64,000 nucleotides of DNA, from contig QAOA01003910.1 of assembly GCA_003255065.1 (NCBI GenBank), forward strand, positions 107,330 through 171,329, in the 5' to 3' direction. Positions 24,058-35,554 of the stretch are shown here, in pieces. The notes under the pieces were generated by a model, which worked only from the letters and a program-made list of their open reading frames with translations, was not told the origin of the DNA and made no database searches. Origin of the DNA: Cercis canadensis (lineage: Eukaryota; Streptophyta; Magnoliopsida; Fabales; Fabaceae). The position numbers and the translations under genes are program-made. Each line of letters opens with the position of its first letter. The first letter of the stretch is position 1.

Positions 24058-24870
24058 TTAGGTAAGGTCCAAGGTTTGGTGCTGTAAGGAATGGTGGCAC
24101 TGAGGGTCCTTACACAATGGTCTTATGTGAGCATGGGCACCCAGAGGCTGCTTGGGATGATGCAACTCCTCATCTGGGCCCCATTCAACCCTCACCTTTT
24201 GACATAGCAACGTGATTACCGATGGATGGCCAAAAGTAGTGGTCTTTGGAGTATCAAAATGGTGGAGGATCAACTATTGAATCACGGTGCCTACATCAAT
24301 TTTCTTCTTTGTCATGATGGCAAATAGGAACACGACATGGTTGGTGGTGATGTCACTGAGATGGCTTGTGGGAATAAGGTGGGCACAAAAGAAATGATAC
24401 CACGCCTTATTGTAAGTTTCCAAAGTGGATAACTTGAATGATACAAGGGTGCCATCTTGCGACTTCCATTAAGTTCTGAGCTTTCATAGAATGGCTATGA
24501 TTTCCTCCCAGTGAGGCCCATCATGCCAATAGCAGAGATACTTGTTAGTGGCTATGTTGGGCAAAAAAAGGGCATTGATGGCTTAGCTGTCAAAGGGCAC
24601 CCATTTGCCACACACAAACACCTTAAAGTTCTTCCGAAACTTGGCATTTGTGTAAAATTCTTTAACCACTGGTACCACAGTGGCGATGGGGTGTGCAACA
24701 AGTTTAGCCACCTATGATGTGTGGCTAAGTCCTTCACCTCTTGGGTATTCCTTGGGAGAAAGTGAAGCCTCGCTCTAGGACAAAGCTTCCTTATTCACAA
24801 ACTTTTGGCAGTCAAAGGAACCAAAGGAGGATGATGGAGTAACAACCTTTCTCTTTCTTGGAGGTGCCAT
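24058..24870 (-). pseudogene. Extra ORF resembling 'putative plant transposon protein' domain
   Basis: From ATG 24870 it reads MAPPRKRKVVTPSSSF, then KFVNKEALS, VVKEFYTNAKFRKNFKVFVC followed by GKWVPFDS, and later RHRDSIVDPPPF-like and VEWGPDE segments. The order of a Lys-rich start, a V-REFY-like segment and a V-GKWV-F segment is what I recall of a domain common downstream of gag-pol in plant Ty3 elements and annotated as 'putative plant transposon protein'. Several stops break it. Function unknown. The inserted element at 27919-34989 lacks it. Confidence 0.5.
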
Positions 24871-26159
24871 GATGTTGCAAAAGCTAAGTTACAAACCTGT
24901 GGAAGAGATAAGAATTAGCCCACAACCTAAAGCATAAACATTTCACGAGCAGAAATTTTAGCATGTGATTTCACAACTAGGTGTCCAAGCAAGGAATTTC
25001 ATGCATATAAGCACTCCATGAAAAATGGTGCAAGAGATGGTACAAACATAGTATGGTGCATGATGAGGAGTGAAACTTGGTGTGCACATAATTTAAATTA
25101 TGAAACACACACACTTTTAGTCAAACATATAAACACCAAGTGGGTATCCAAGTCAACAAATTGGCACAAAAATGAAGCCAACTTGCACTTCAGCATTTTG
25201 TTTAAGCCATATCATGCATAATGTAAAACCACTTTCTCAAAATGGATTTAAACATTCATCACCCCAATTAGGCTATCACAGTCATGTAATCTTGCCATTA
25301 AATGCCATTTAAACCATTCAAGTAGGTAAATTTAGGCATATAAACATTCCAACTTCATTTAGGCATTTTTTCAAACACATGGTGAGCATCTCCTGCAATA
25401 CAATTTCTAAACACCTATTAAACATACAACACCTCCATTAGGCCAAATTGTATCCACAATGACTCAAAAATGAGAAAGAGAGAGTTGAAAAATTAAAAGA
25501 CACCTTCTAAATCGAGTTGACTTGGTATGATGTGGGTGATAGTGAATGAGTGAAATGGGGTTGCAAAACTGGATGGATTTAGGGTAGAGATAGTCAAAAT
25601 TTGCAATAGGTGATGAATTTTGGTGGTGAAGGGGAAACTTTTTGGGCGCTTGAATGGTGTTTGTGCTTGTGTTTAGTGAGGAAGTTCTAGCTAAAGAGAG
25701 AAAAGGAGAAAGTGAGGTTCAGGGAGAGAGAAATGGGAAGGGGGAAAGTGATGACCAAGTTTAAAAAGTGACTTTTTAAAATTTTAATTTTTTTTAATTT
25801 AATTAGTGGCTGGGCGCTGCAGCTCCCTAGCTGTTGTGATGACATGGTTTTAAGAAGGCTGTTGCGAGCGTGAGTGCAAGGGCTAGGCATTGCAACTTCC
25901 ACATTAGGCATTGCAGCTCCCTAGTTGCTGTCTTGATATGCTAGCGCGGGCATTACGACATCCATATTGGTCGCCACAGCGTCCTAGTTGTTGTCCCATG
26001 TTGCAAATTTCACTTTTTTTTCAGCATTTTGAACACTTTGGACCCTTAGACGTGAGTGCACACCTGAAATTTAACAAAACTAGAGAAAAAATTTTACCTA
26101 ACACAAAATAGAAGACATAAGGAAATTTAAGAATTGACATAAAATAAAAGGAACTGTTT
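24871..26159 (-). other. Non-coding middle of the minus-strand element with GCAGCTCCCTAG repeats
   Basis: No recognised coding region. Between 25805 and 25995 a short motif (GGGCGCTGCAGCTCCCTAG and variants such as GGCATTGCAGCTCCCTAG) recurs three to four times in degenerate form. A similar motif family occurs in this element's LTR (38270-38450). Confidence 0.5.
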
Positions 26160-27918
26160 AGAAATGGGTTGCCTCCCAAAAAAGCACTTGTTTTATAATC
26201 TTCAGCCTGACTTTCTTTGTGATTCTTCAATTGGGGTCCAAAAGAGTGGTGGAGGACTTATGGAATTCTACTTCACTCTTACTACAAGCTTAGATTGTTG
26301 GCCATTCACCTTTAAGCTCCAAACCTTGTTTGTGTTCTCAAAACAAGAAGACTTCCGAAGGTGCTCCAAAAAGATCCATTTGAATGAGGGTTTCTTCTTC
26401 TTTCATTTCTTATGAAGCTTAACTCGAGGCTTGGAAACAATCGCTTGCTTCATGTGGACTTTTTCATCTTGAACCTCTAAATTAAGTGGTTGTTCCTTAT
26501 TTGACGTCCCCCACAATATGAGCTTCAATTGGGTTCTTTAAGGGGTTTGTTTGAGACACTTCTTTGGTGCTTCCATCTATGGTATTTATTTTGAAGCACC
26601 TATTCACTTCATCTAGGTGCTTCATTTTTTTTAAATACTTTGACGGGGACTTGATCACCTTTTACTCTCAAAGTGAGTTACCCTTTCTGTACATCTATGA
26701 GAGCTCTTCCTGTAGCTAAGAATGGATGACCAATAATTATGAGAATTTCTTGGTCCTCCTCCATGTCAAGGACAATAAAATCCGTCAAGAAGACGAACAT
26801 GTCTAATTTCACTAACACATCCTCAAGGATTCCCCTTGGATACTTAATCAATATATTTGCCAACTGCAAGGAGATGAAGGTTGGCTTAACTTCTCCTTTA
26901 CCTAATTTCCTGTAAACAGAAAGATGCATAATGTTAATATTAGCACTAAGATCACAAAGTGCCTTATCAACAAATAAGTTGCCAATAATGCAAGGAATAT
27001 TAAAATTCCCTAGATTTGTTAATTTTGGTGGCAATTTCTTTTGTAAGATTGCACTATACTCCTTAGTGAGTGCCACGGTCTCAAGGTCCTCTAGCTTTCT
27101 CTTGTTGGTGAGAATCTCTTTCATGAATTTGACATAACTAGGCATTTGTGTCAAAGCCTCTGCAAAAGGAATATTTATGTGTAGCTTCTTAAATACCTCA
27201 ACGAACTTAAAGAACTATTTGTCAATGGTTTGCTTTTGAAACCGGTAGGGAAATGGCACTCGGGGCTTGTATGGTGGAGGACTCTGTGTAAGAAGCTTAG
27301 AATTTGGTTCCTTTACCTCCCATTGTTGCATTTCTTTTGGAGGTATAGTAGCCTCATCATTCTTTTTTTTTTTTNTTTTTTTTTTTTTTTTACTATTGTA
27401 ACCTTTCTTTTTGGCTTCTCTAACACCTTGCCACTCCTTAAGGAAATGGCTTGGACTTGCTCCTTGGGATTCCTCTCTGTGTTACTGGGTAATGTACTTT
27501 GATATCTGGAAGAGAACATATTAGAAATCTACCCAACTTGCACCTCTTAGTTGCGGTGGAAGTAGCTTGGTTTTGCAATGTAATTTCTGTCCTTGTCAAG
27601 AATTGATTAGTCTTCAATGTTAACTGGGCAAGGACATCTTCTAGAGAGACTTTGGGTGGCCATGGCTGAGTTTGCATGAGAGGTTGCAAAGAAGATTGAT
27701 ATCCAAATGGATTGACCACATTCTGAGAATTTTTTTTTAAGAGAAATTTAGGTAGTTTTTTCATCCTGGATTGTAGGTGTTTGAGTAGGGGTTACCTTTC
27801 CTGTTGGAATTCCCTACAAACTGAGCTTCCTTAAGAGATGGTGGAATATTTGAGTTCATTACTAGACAATCTGCACTAGAATTGTCATCATGACATACTT
27901 CACATGTGGCTTGAGGGG
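26160..27918 (-). pseudogene. gag C-part, zinc-knuckle remnant and protease (minus-strand element)
   Basis: Reading down from 27918: a Cys-His cluster (CEVCHDDNSSADC), a Gln-rich linker (SLQPLMQTQPWPPKVSLEDV), an EQVQAISLRSGKVLE junction motif near 27430, a poly-Lys run containing N 27375, then the protease-like domain at 27154-26678. The protease has ALCDLSANINIMHLSVYRKL where DLGAS is usual, so the Gly after the catalytic Asp-Leu is replaced; IVLDMEEDQEILIIIGHPFL follows. Remnants continue to about 26160. No RT follows. Confidence 0.8.
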
Positions 27919-29217
27919 TGATGAGTGGATTTTATATCAATGAATTATATATTTCTTACTTGATATTTAGTTGATTGTTGGGTAATTTAGTTGTTTTAAT
28001 TTATTAATCTTGCGTTTATGTTGTAGGTAATGATAATTTAGCAAAGAGGTACAAGTTTAATGCAATTTAATACTAAGAAGAGAAAAAATCGTGCACAAGT
28101 GATGGTCGAAAGCCTAGGCACTGAAATCCATGGCCTAAGCATCCAATTGGAAATTTTCAAAAGAGGCAGGTTGACACTAGATGGCCTAGGCCACCAATTT
28201 CATGGCCTAGGTGCCCAAGGAGAAAGCCTAGGCTCCCCGGAGTGCTTGTGTATGAGTTTTGCCTTTTTTCTTCTAATTCTAATAGGATTTGAGCTAAAAA
28301 CCTTGTCTTTTTGTAATTAGATTTTCTAGGAATTATAAATAGGTAAAGTTATGATTAATTGGGGTTAGACACTTTCTTAAGACAAGGATGGAATGAGAGA
28401 GATCAGAGGCAATAAGGTCGAGACGGTGACGAGTATAACTTCCCCATCAGTTTTCTTCTTCTACTTTCTTTCTCTTATGCTGAGATTTATTAACATGATG
28501 TTTTCTGTTACTGTCATGAACTAATTTTCTATCTAAGGCTACGATGTAGCCTAACTATGAATGATTGTATTTTCTTATAGTAATTAATATATGAATTTTC
28601 TTTTATAATTGAGTGTTTTATTCTACCTTTAAAACTTTTAATTAATTGGCCATTAGTCAGATGATATGTTAATCATAAAAGAAACTGAGAGAAAAATTAT
28701 GTGTCTAGTTCATTGGATTGTATATTATAGATTGCATGTAGGATAGAGATATACCTACATGATTTGTGTAGTCGCTACAAGGTATCCATATAATTGAATG
28801 AATTTTCTGGTTATTCATAATGCACATAGATATATAGTGACTTCATAACTTAGAAATATTTTCATTAGAACTTGAGAGAGGCTAGTGAGTAGTATAGGGA
28901 ATCTCAACAATCAATTAGGAAGATAATTCTAGACTAAGGATATAAGTAATACAATGTGAATTAGTTATGGTGAAATTAGAACCCTAGGTCTTTCTCTCTT
29001 AATTAATTCATGATTTTTACCTATTTTAAGCTTGTTTATAGTATATTTAAGATTATTGTTGAATTTTTCCATAATCAGTTGATTAGATAAAATTAGAATT
29101 AACCTAATTTTGATAGTTAATAGCATTAATCACCGTGAGACGATCTTTACTTTCATTTTATTACTTGTAAGATGATATAATGAATGATAACGTGCACTTG
29201 CACTCTATTTTATCACA
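27919..29217 (+). repeat. 5' LTR of the nested element
   Basis: Starts TGATGAGTGGATTTTATATC and ends near TATCACA. It aligns to 33719-34989. A run of CCTAGG-containing segments (28105-28240) lies near the presumed transcription start. The exact 3' edge is uncertain by about three bases. Confidence 0.9.
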
Positions 29218-29226
29218 ACAAGTTTT

Positions 29227-29244
29227 TGGCACCATTGTCAGGGA
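29227..29244 (+). promoter_or_regulatory. Degenerate primer binding site
   Basis: TGGCACCATTGTCAGGGA follows the LTR by a few bases. It differs at four positions from the intact site of the Athila-like element at 13170. Confidence 0.75.
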
Positions 29245-29369
29245 TTAATTGTTTATTAATATCTATACTCAGTAATTCCTATTTTAATATGATTGTTTAT
29301 TTTTATTCTTAGTTATTTAATAGTTCTTACTTGCTTTCACTTTCAGTTGCTTTTTTCTTGTGTATGAGA

Positions 29370-30600
29370 CAATTTAGAAGTGACTATTTACTTCCCTTTG
29401 ATTTTGAGATTGAGAAGACCCGTCGAAAGAACAAAAAAGAGAAGAAAGAATCTACCAGATTTTTGAAAGACACCATGGCAGAATAAAACCCTCTGAAGGC
29501 ACTTCATGACTATGCTATTCCTTTAGTCATAAATACTACTTTTGGTATAAGGCGACCGGCTATTTAAGCTAACACCTTTGAGATAAAGCTTGTAGTTATC
29601 CACATGGTTCAATCTAGCCAATTTAGTGGGTTAGCTAGTGAAGATCCACATGCTCTCATTGCCAGCTTTTGGAGATCTGTGATACATTCAAGCACAATGG
29701 TGTTACTGATGATGTCATTCGACTCCAACTATTCCTATTCTCACTTAGGGATAGGGCCAACTCTTGGTTGCAATCTTTGCCAGTGGGAACCATCACCACT
29801 TGGGACATCTTGGCATATAAATTCTTAGCCAAATTCTTTCCACCAGCCAAGTCTGCTAAGATGAGGAATGATATCACTATATTCACTCAACAAGAGATGG
29901 AGTCACTTTAGGAAGGTTGGGAAAGGTATAAAGAATTGTTGCAAAGATGCCCATACCATGGACTTCCTAATTGGTTGCAGCTGCAAACCTTTTACAATGG
30001 GTTGACAAGTTCCACCAGGACACTAGTAGATACACCTGTAGGTGGATCTTTAATGAGAAAGACATATGAGGTTGCTAATGACCTGTTAGAGGAAATGGTG
30101 GCTAATGCCTATCAATAGCCTACTGAGAGGTCTGCACCATGCAAGGCAATTGGGGTTCATAAGGTTGATATCCATACATCATTGCTTGCTAAAATGGATT
30201 CTATCTCTAAGCAATTGAGCTCCATGAATGTCAATGCCATCCATTCTCCTCTTGAAGTTTGTTACCACTGTTCTGGACCTCATGCTAGCACATATTGTTA
30301 GGTTGGCAATCCTTTTTCCTAGTTTGAGGAAGCACACTTTATGGAAGACCTTAGACAGTAGAATAATCCTTACTCCAACACATATAATCCAGTGTGGAGA
30401 AATCACCCTAACTTTTCATGGAGAAGCAACCAAAATCCTCCTCAAGCATAACCTTTATTTCAAACACCAGTACAAGCTCAGCCATCACCACCACCTAAGG
30501 TTTCTTTGGAGGATGCTCTTGCCCAATTAACAATGAACACCAGTCAGTTTATGGTAAGAATTAGTGCCTTAATTCACAACCTAGAAGTACATGTGGGTTA
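29370..30600 (+). pseudogene. gag of the nested element
   Basis: Begins around FRSDYLLPFDFEIEKTRRK and continues with the gag core: [53 protein letters not shown], and LQTFYNGLTSSTRTLVDTPV. A Cys-His cluster (CYHCSGPHASTYC) near 30260 marks nucleocapsid. Stops occur near 29487, 29566, 29908 and 30116. It is closely related to the gag pieces of the minus-strand element. Confidence 0.85.
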
Positions 30601-30610
30601 ACTCTCTATC

Positions 30611-31900
30611 ATGCTTATTACCAAACAACAAGGGTCCTCGCCAAGCAATACAAAGACAAATCCAATGGAGCATGTGAATGCTATAACCCTTCGAATTGGT
30701 AAAGTCTTGGAGGAACCTAAAAAGAAGGTTGTTGAAAGTGCAATTGAGTTAAAGGAAAATAGGTCTCTTAATACATTTGAAGCAACTCCTACAAGAGAGG
30801 TGGAGAAGCTGAAGTCAAAGCTATTTCCAAATAATCATCCACCTTATATGCCACCTTTGCCATTTCCTTAGTGGTTCCAAAAGCAAAAACTAGATAAGCA
30901 ATTTTAATTTTCTAAATTCCTTGATGTTTTTAAGAAATTGCATATTAACATCCCTTTTGCAGATGCTTTGGAACAAATGCTTAGCTATGTTAAATTTCTG
31001 AAGGAGATTTTATCTAACAAAAGAAAGTTGGAGGGATTTGAGACAATTGCACTTACTGATGAATGTAGTGCCATTCTGCAAAAGAAGTTCCTCCTAAACT
31101 TAAGGATCTAGGGAGTTTTTATATTCTTTGCACTATAGGAAATTCTTTATTTGATAAAGCATTATGTGACATTGGTGCAAGCATAACTCTTTGTTTTCAA
31201 GAAATTGGGTTTAGGAGAAGTTAAACTAACATCTATCTCTTTGAAAATGCAGATAGATCGATTAAGTATCTAAAGGGAATCCTTGAGGATGTGTTAGTCA
31301 AAGTGGATAAATTCATCTTCCTAGCAAATTTCATTGTTCTTGACATGGAAGAGGACCAAAAAATCCCTATAATTCTTAGTTGTCCATTCTTAGCAATTGG
31401 GAAAGCTCTCATTGTTGTGCAAAGAGGGCAACTTACTTTGAGAGTACAAGGTGATCAAGTGTCCTTCAAAGTCTTCAAGGAAATAAAGCACCCAGCTAAA
31501 GTGAATATGTGCTTTAAAATTGACGCCATAGATGGACGTACCAAATAAGTGACTCAAGTAACTTTCCTGAAAGACCTAATTGAAGCTTACATTATGGGGA
31601 TGTTTAATAAGAAAAAGCCACATAATTTGGAGTCTAAAGACAAGAAACTCTTTGTGAATTAAGGAGCTAGTTCCTTACCTCGAATCAAGCCTTATAAAAA
31701 ATGAAAGAAGAAGGAGAAGCCATCCTTTAAAAAGATACTTTTGGAGCACCTTAGTAAGTTTTCTTGCTATGGAGATGTAAATAAGGTGTGGGGACTAAAA
31801 ATGCATGGCAAGCAACCTAATGGATATAGTGATGGTGGAGTAAAGTTTCAGAAGTCTTTCACCACCATTTTTGATCCCGATTGACATATTCCAGAGATAG
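30611..31900 (+). pseudogene. Linker and protease remnant of the nested element
   Basis: The junction motif EHVNAITLRIGKVLEEPKKK is near 30668. The protease region has ALCDIGASITL near 31165, a frameshift, then LEDVLVKVDKFIFLANFIVL and DMEEDQKIPIILSCPFLA (31285-31410). The frame ends at 31546 and degenerate coding of the same family runs to about 31950. Nothing like an RT motif follows. Confidence 0.8.
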
Positions 31901-31950
31901 TCAGACTAAAGACTATAAAACAAGCAAGTTTTGGGAGACAACCCAAGTTT

Positions 31951-33703
31951 TCTTGATTTTTCTTTTAGTTTTTGTTTAGTTATGTTAGTTTTTATTATTA
32001 TTGTTTCAGTTGTTTCTCCTTTAGGATTTAAATTTGATGCATTTTTCTACTTTGAATTTTTATTTCAAGGGCTTTGAACAAGTTTGGGGGTCCTCATGCA
32101 TCAAAATATGAAGAATTGTGCTGAAAAATGGACCATGGCAGAAGCTAGAGGGCCTAGGCACCCAAAATTCGAGTTTTAGGCGTCCAGTCTAAAAGCAGCG
32201 CCTATGCAAAAAAAAAAAAATGAAAAAAAAATCAATTTTTTTTTTCTTCAGCATTCTTCCCCATCCAAGCAAGCATTGATCCACCACTTATACAGGGGAG
32301 TTCTTTATCCCTTCTCTTTTATTTACTTAACATTGAGGACAATGTTGATTTTAAGTTTGGGAGAATTTGTTTGAATTTTGATTTTTTTCTGTTAATTTCT
32401 TTTGGTTTAATTTGTTTAATTAATAATTTTTATTCTAGTTTGTGTTGTTTTGAGTGATAATGAAGTTCAAAAACCTAGGGCCAATGAAAGAATTGTTTTT
32501 AATTGTTCATAGCTCCTAGAAATTATGCATATTAAGTTTGTGTGTGTGCTTGATTCTTGTGTGATTATTACTTAGCTTGTGATTCCTTGATATTTTGAGT
32601 ACATAGCCCTGATCATTAGACTTTTATGCTTGATTTAGAGAAAAGTTATGCATGATTAGTAACTCATATGACTTCATAGGATTCTAGAACTTGCTTAATT
32701 GCCACTTGAGGTGAAATCATATGCTATTCAATATTAGGGACATGATTTAGACAAATTAGTTTGAACCTTTCAAGCCAACTTGTGCATACTATATCCCTAG
32801 CTTACCCCATTGAGCTTAAATGAGCTTTTTCTTTGTCACTCAAAAAGTTATGCTAGCCTTTAATATTTTTCCCAATTATTTTCCCTTCACCCATAGCATG
32901 TGATCAATCTAAAAAAAAAAAAGTACTTAGATCTATGGAGACATTTAGGAGGATGGGAGGAATTGAGAAAAGTAGTTTGATGTTTCTTTGGTTAGAAATG
33001 TAAAAAATACAATAAAAAAAAATGAAAGAATTGAAAGAAAAAGAAAAGAAAATAGAACACTACACCCCTTGTTCATTAAATGAGAAAATAAGTTTGGGGG
33101 TGTAGACATTTAAGTCAAAGCAAAGAAAGAAAAAGAAGCACAAACTAATGGAAGAAAAAAGAAAGGAAACAAAAGTGGATGATAAGAAAAAGGTTGAAAT
33201 ACGTGTGAGAAGCTAGATTGAAAGGTTAGAGCTCTTAGCCTAGATTTGTTATGTGCTATAGGTGATTTTAGCTTTATTGATATCCATTATCCTACCTTAA
33301 CCTTAACCATACATTATAAGCTTAATGAAATCCTATTGATATTTGATGTTGTGAGTATCCTACATTAGTGGAGAGTGGAATAAAAAGCAAGCCTATGAAA
33401 ATTCTCTAACTCTTACATTTAGAAGTTAATTTGCCTATGCTAGTTTGCATAAATTTATCTAAATTGCAAGAGGTTAAGTGAATAAGGCTAAACACACACG
33501 CACTCAAGGAGTTATGAGTGAGGTGACTCATGCACTTGGATTGAAATTCTACACATTCTTGATGAGTTGAATTTTCTTTTAGCTATGATTATTTGTTTCT
33601 TTGAGGCCCTTTTGGTTAGTACATTTAGATTATCACTCGTCTTTAATTGTAGTTAGTTTTGTTAGTCTAATTCTGTGTTTTTCTCGAGGACTAACAAAAT
33701 GCT
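31951..33703 (+). other. 3' non-coding part of the nested element
   Basis: No coding frame. It contains an inner purine motif after TTGAGGACAATG (about 32332), A-rich stretches (32995-33190), and ends at the polypurine tract. A single CCTAGG-type segment is at 32150. Confidence 0.6.
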
Positions 33704-33718
33704 AAGTTTGGGGGTATT
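33704..33718 (+). promoter_or_regulatory. Polypurine tract of the nested element
   Basis: AAGTTTGGGGGTATT directly precedes the 3' LTR. Confidence 0.7.
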
Positions 33719-34989
33719 TGATGAGTGGATTTTATATCCATGAATTATATATTTCTTACTTGTTATTTAATTTATTTTTGAGTAATTTATTAGTTTTAAT
33801 TTATTAATCTTGGGTTTAAATTGTAGGTAATGATAATTTAGCAAAGAGGTACAAGTTTGGTGTAATTTAGTGCTAAGAAGAGGAAATTCATGCACAAGTG
33901 ATGGGAGAGAGCCTAGGCACTATAATCCATGGCCTAGGCATCCAATTGGCAAATTTCAGAAGAGGAAGGCTGAAACTAGATATCCTAGGCCACCAATTTC
34001 TTAGCCTAGGTGCCCTGGAGTGCTTGTGTATGAGTTTTGTCTATTTTATCCTAGTTCTAGTAGGATTTGAGCTTAAACCCTTGTCCTTTTGTAATTAGGT
34101 TTTCTAGGAATTATAAATAGGTAGAGTTAGGACTAATTTGGGTTAGACACTTTCTAAAGACAAGGATTGAAGGAGAGAGATCAGAGGTAAGAAGGCAAAG
34201 ATGGTGACAAATCTGATTGCCCTATCAGTTTTCTTCTTCTACTTTCTTTCTCTTATGCTAAGATTTATTAACATTATGTTTTCTGTTACTATCATGAACT
34301 AATTCTCTATCTAGGGCTATGATGTAGCCTAACTATTAATGGTTGTATTTTCTTATAGTAATTAATCTATGGATTTTCTTGTATAATTGAGTGTTTTATT
34401 TTACCTTTAATGCTTCTAATTAAATGGCCATTAGTTAGATGATATGTTAATTATAAAAGAAATTGATAGGGAAATTATGTGTCTAGTTCATTAGATAGAA
34501 TATCATAGATTGAATGTAGGATATATATATATATATATATACCTATATGATTTGTGCAGTCGTTACAAGGGATCCATAGAATTGAATGAATTTTCTGGTT
34601 ATTTGTAATTCATATAGAGATATAGTGAGTTTATAACTTGAGAATATTTTCATTGGACCTTGAAAGATACTAGTGAATAATATAGAGAATCTCAGCTATC
34701 AATTATGAAGATAATTTTGGACTAAGGATATAAGTAATACAACCTGGATTAGTTATGGTGAAATCGGAATCCTAAGTCTTTTAATTACTTCGTATTTTTA
34801 CCTGTTTTAAGTTTGTTTACAATGTATTTAAGATTGTTGTTGAATTTTACCTAAATTGGCTGATTAGATAAAATTGGAATTAACCCAATTTCGATAGTTA
34901 ATAGCTTTAATCCTCATGGGACGATCTTTACTCTCATTTTATTACTTGTAAGACGATAGCGTACACTTGCGTTCTGTTTTATCACAAAA
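33719..34989 (+). repeat. 3' LTR of the nested element
   Basis: Aligned with 27919-29217. It has a longer (AT)n run near 34519-34541 and fewer CCTAGG segments than the 5' LTR. The AGGGG target duplication follows. Confidence 0.9.
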
Positions 34990-35554
34990 AGGGGTATGAA
35001 TGACATTGGCTATTAGAGTGCCTAAATACTTTACAATAGTGTCCATCTTGGTAGTGAGGGCTATGATGGGATCTACAGTATGCATGCCATAAGCTTTCTT
35101 AGTTGGACCCTTTTTATAAGGCCATTGGCGAGCATTTGCCGCCATATGATCAAGTAACTTGAAGGCCACCTCATCAGTTTTCTTCATCAATGAACCACTA
35201 GTTGCAGCATTAAGTAGAGTTCTTGTGGACCCATTCAAATCATTGTACAAGGTTTGAATTTGCATCAATTCTTGTAAACCATTATGTAGGCACTTTCTCA
35301 ATAGGCCCTTGAAGTGCTCCCAAGCTTTATGCAATCCCTCCATGTCATGTTGCACAAAAGTATTGATGTCATTGTGCATCTTGTCAGTTTTTATTGGTGG
35401 GTAAAATCTTACCAAGAATTACTCAATCATCTCATCCCATGTACTAATAGACTCCACTAGTAGAGAATATAGCCAATTTCTTGCCTTATCCTTTAGTGAA
35501 AAAGGGATAGATGGAGTCTAATGGTGTCGTAAGTGGCACCATTGTACTTAAAGG
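34990..35554 (-). pseudogene. gag core of the minus-strand element
   Basis: On the minus strand: a DTIRLHL segment near 35520, FSLKDKARNWLYSLLVESI near 35480, a stop near 35420, then VRFYPPIKTDKMHNDINTF, a LQELMQIQTLYNDLNGSTRT segment, and KKTDEVAFKLLDHMAANARQ. It parallels the gag at 29370-30600. It is cut at 35555 by a solo LTR and at 34990 by the 7.1-kb element. Confidence 0.85.

Larger units (their letters stand above)
27919..34989 (+). mobile_element. gag-protease-only LTR retrotransposon nested in the minus-strand element
   Basis: A 7.07-kb element with LTRs of about 1.3 kb, primer site, degenerate gag and protease, and a long non-coding 3' part. RT, RNase H and integrase are absent from the 4.5-kb interior, and there is no obvious deletion scar because the tail order matches the minus-strand relative. 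The 5-bp direct repeat AGGGG (27914-27918, 34990-34994) is the likely target duplication. On the minus strand the host gag frame continues across the two flanks, confirming nesting. Movement would need enzymes supplied in trans. Confidence 0.88.
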
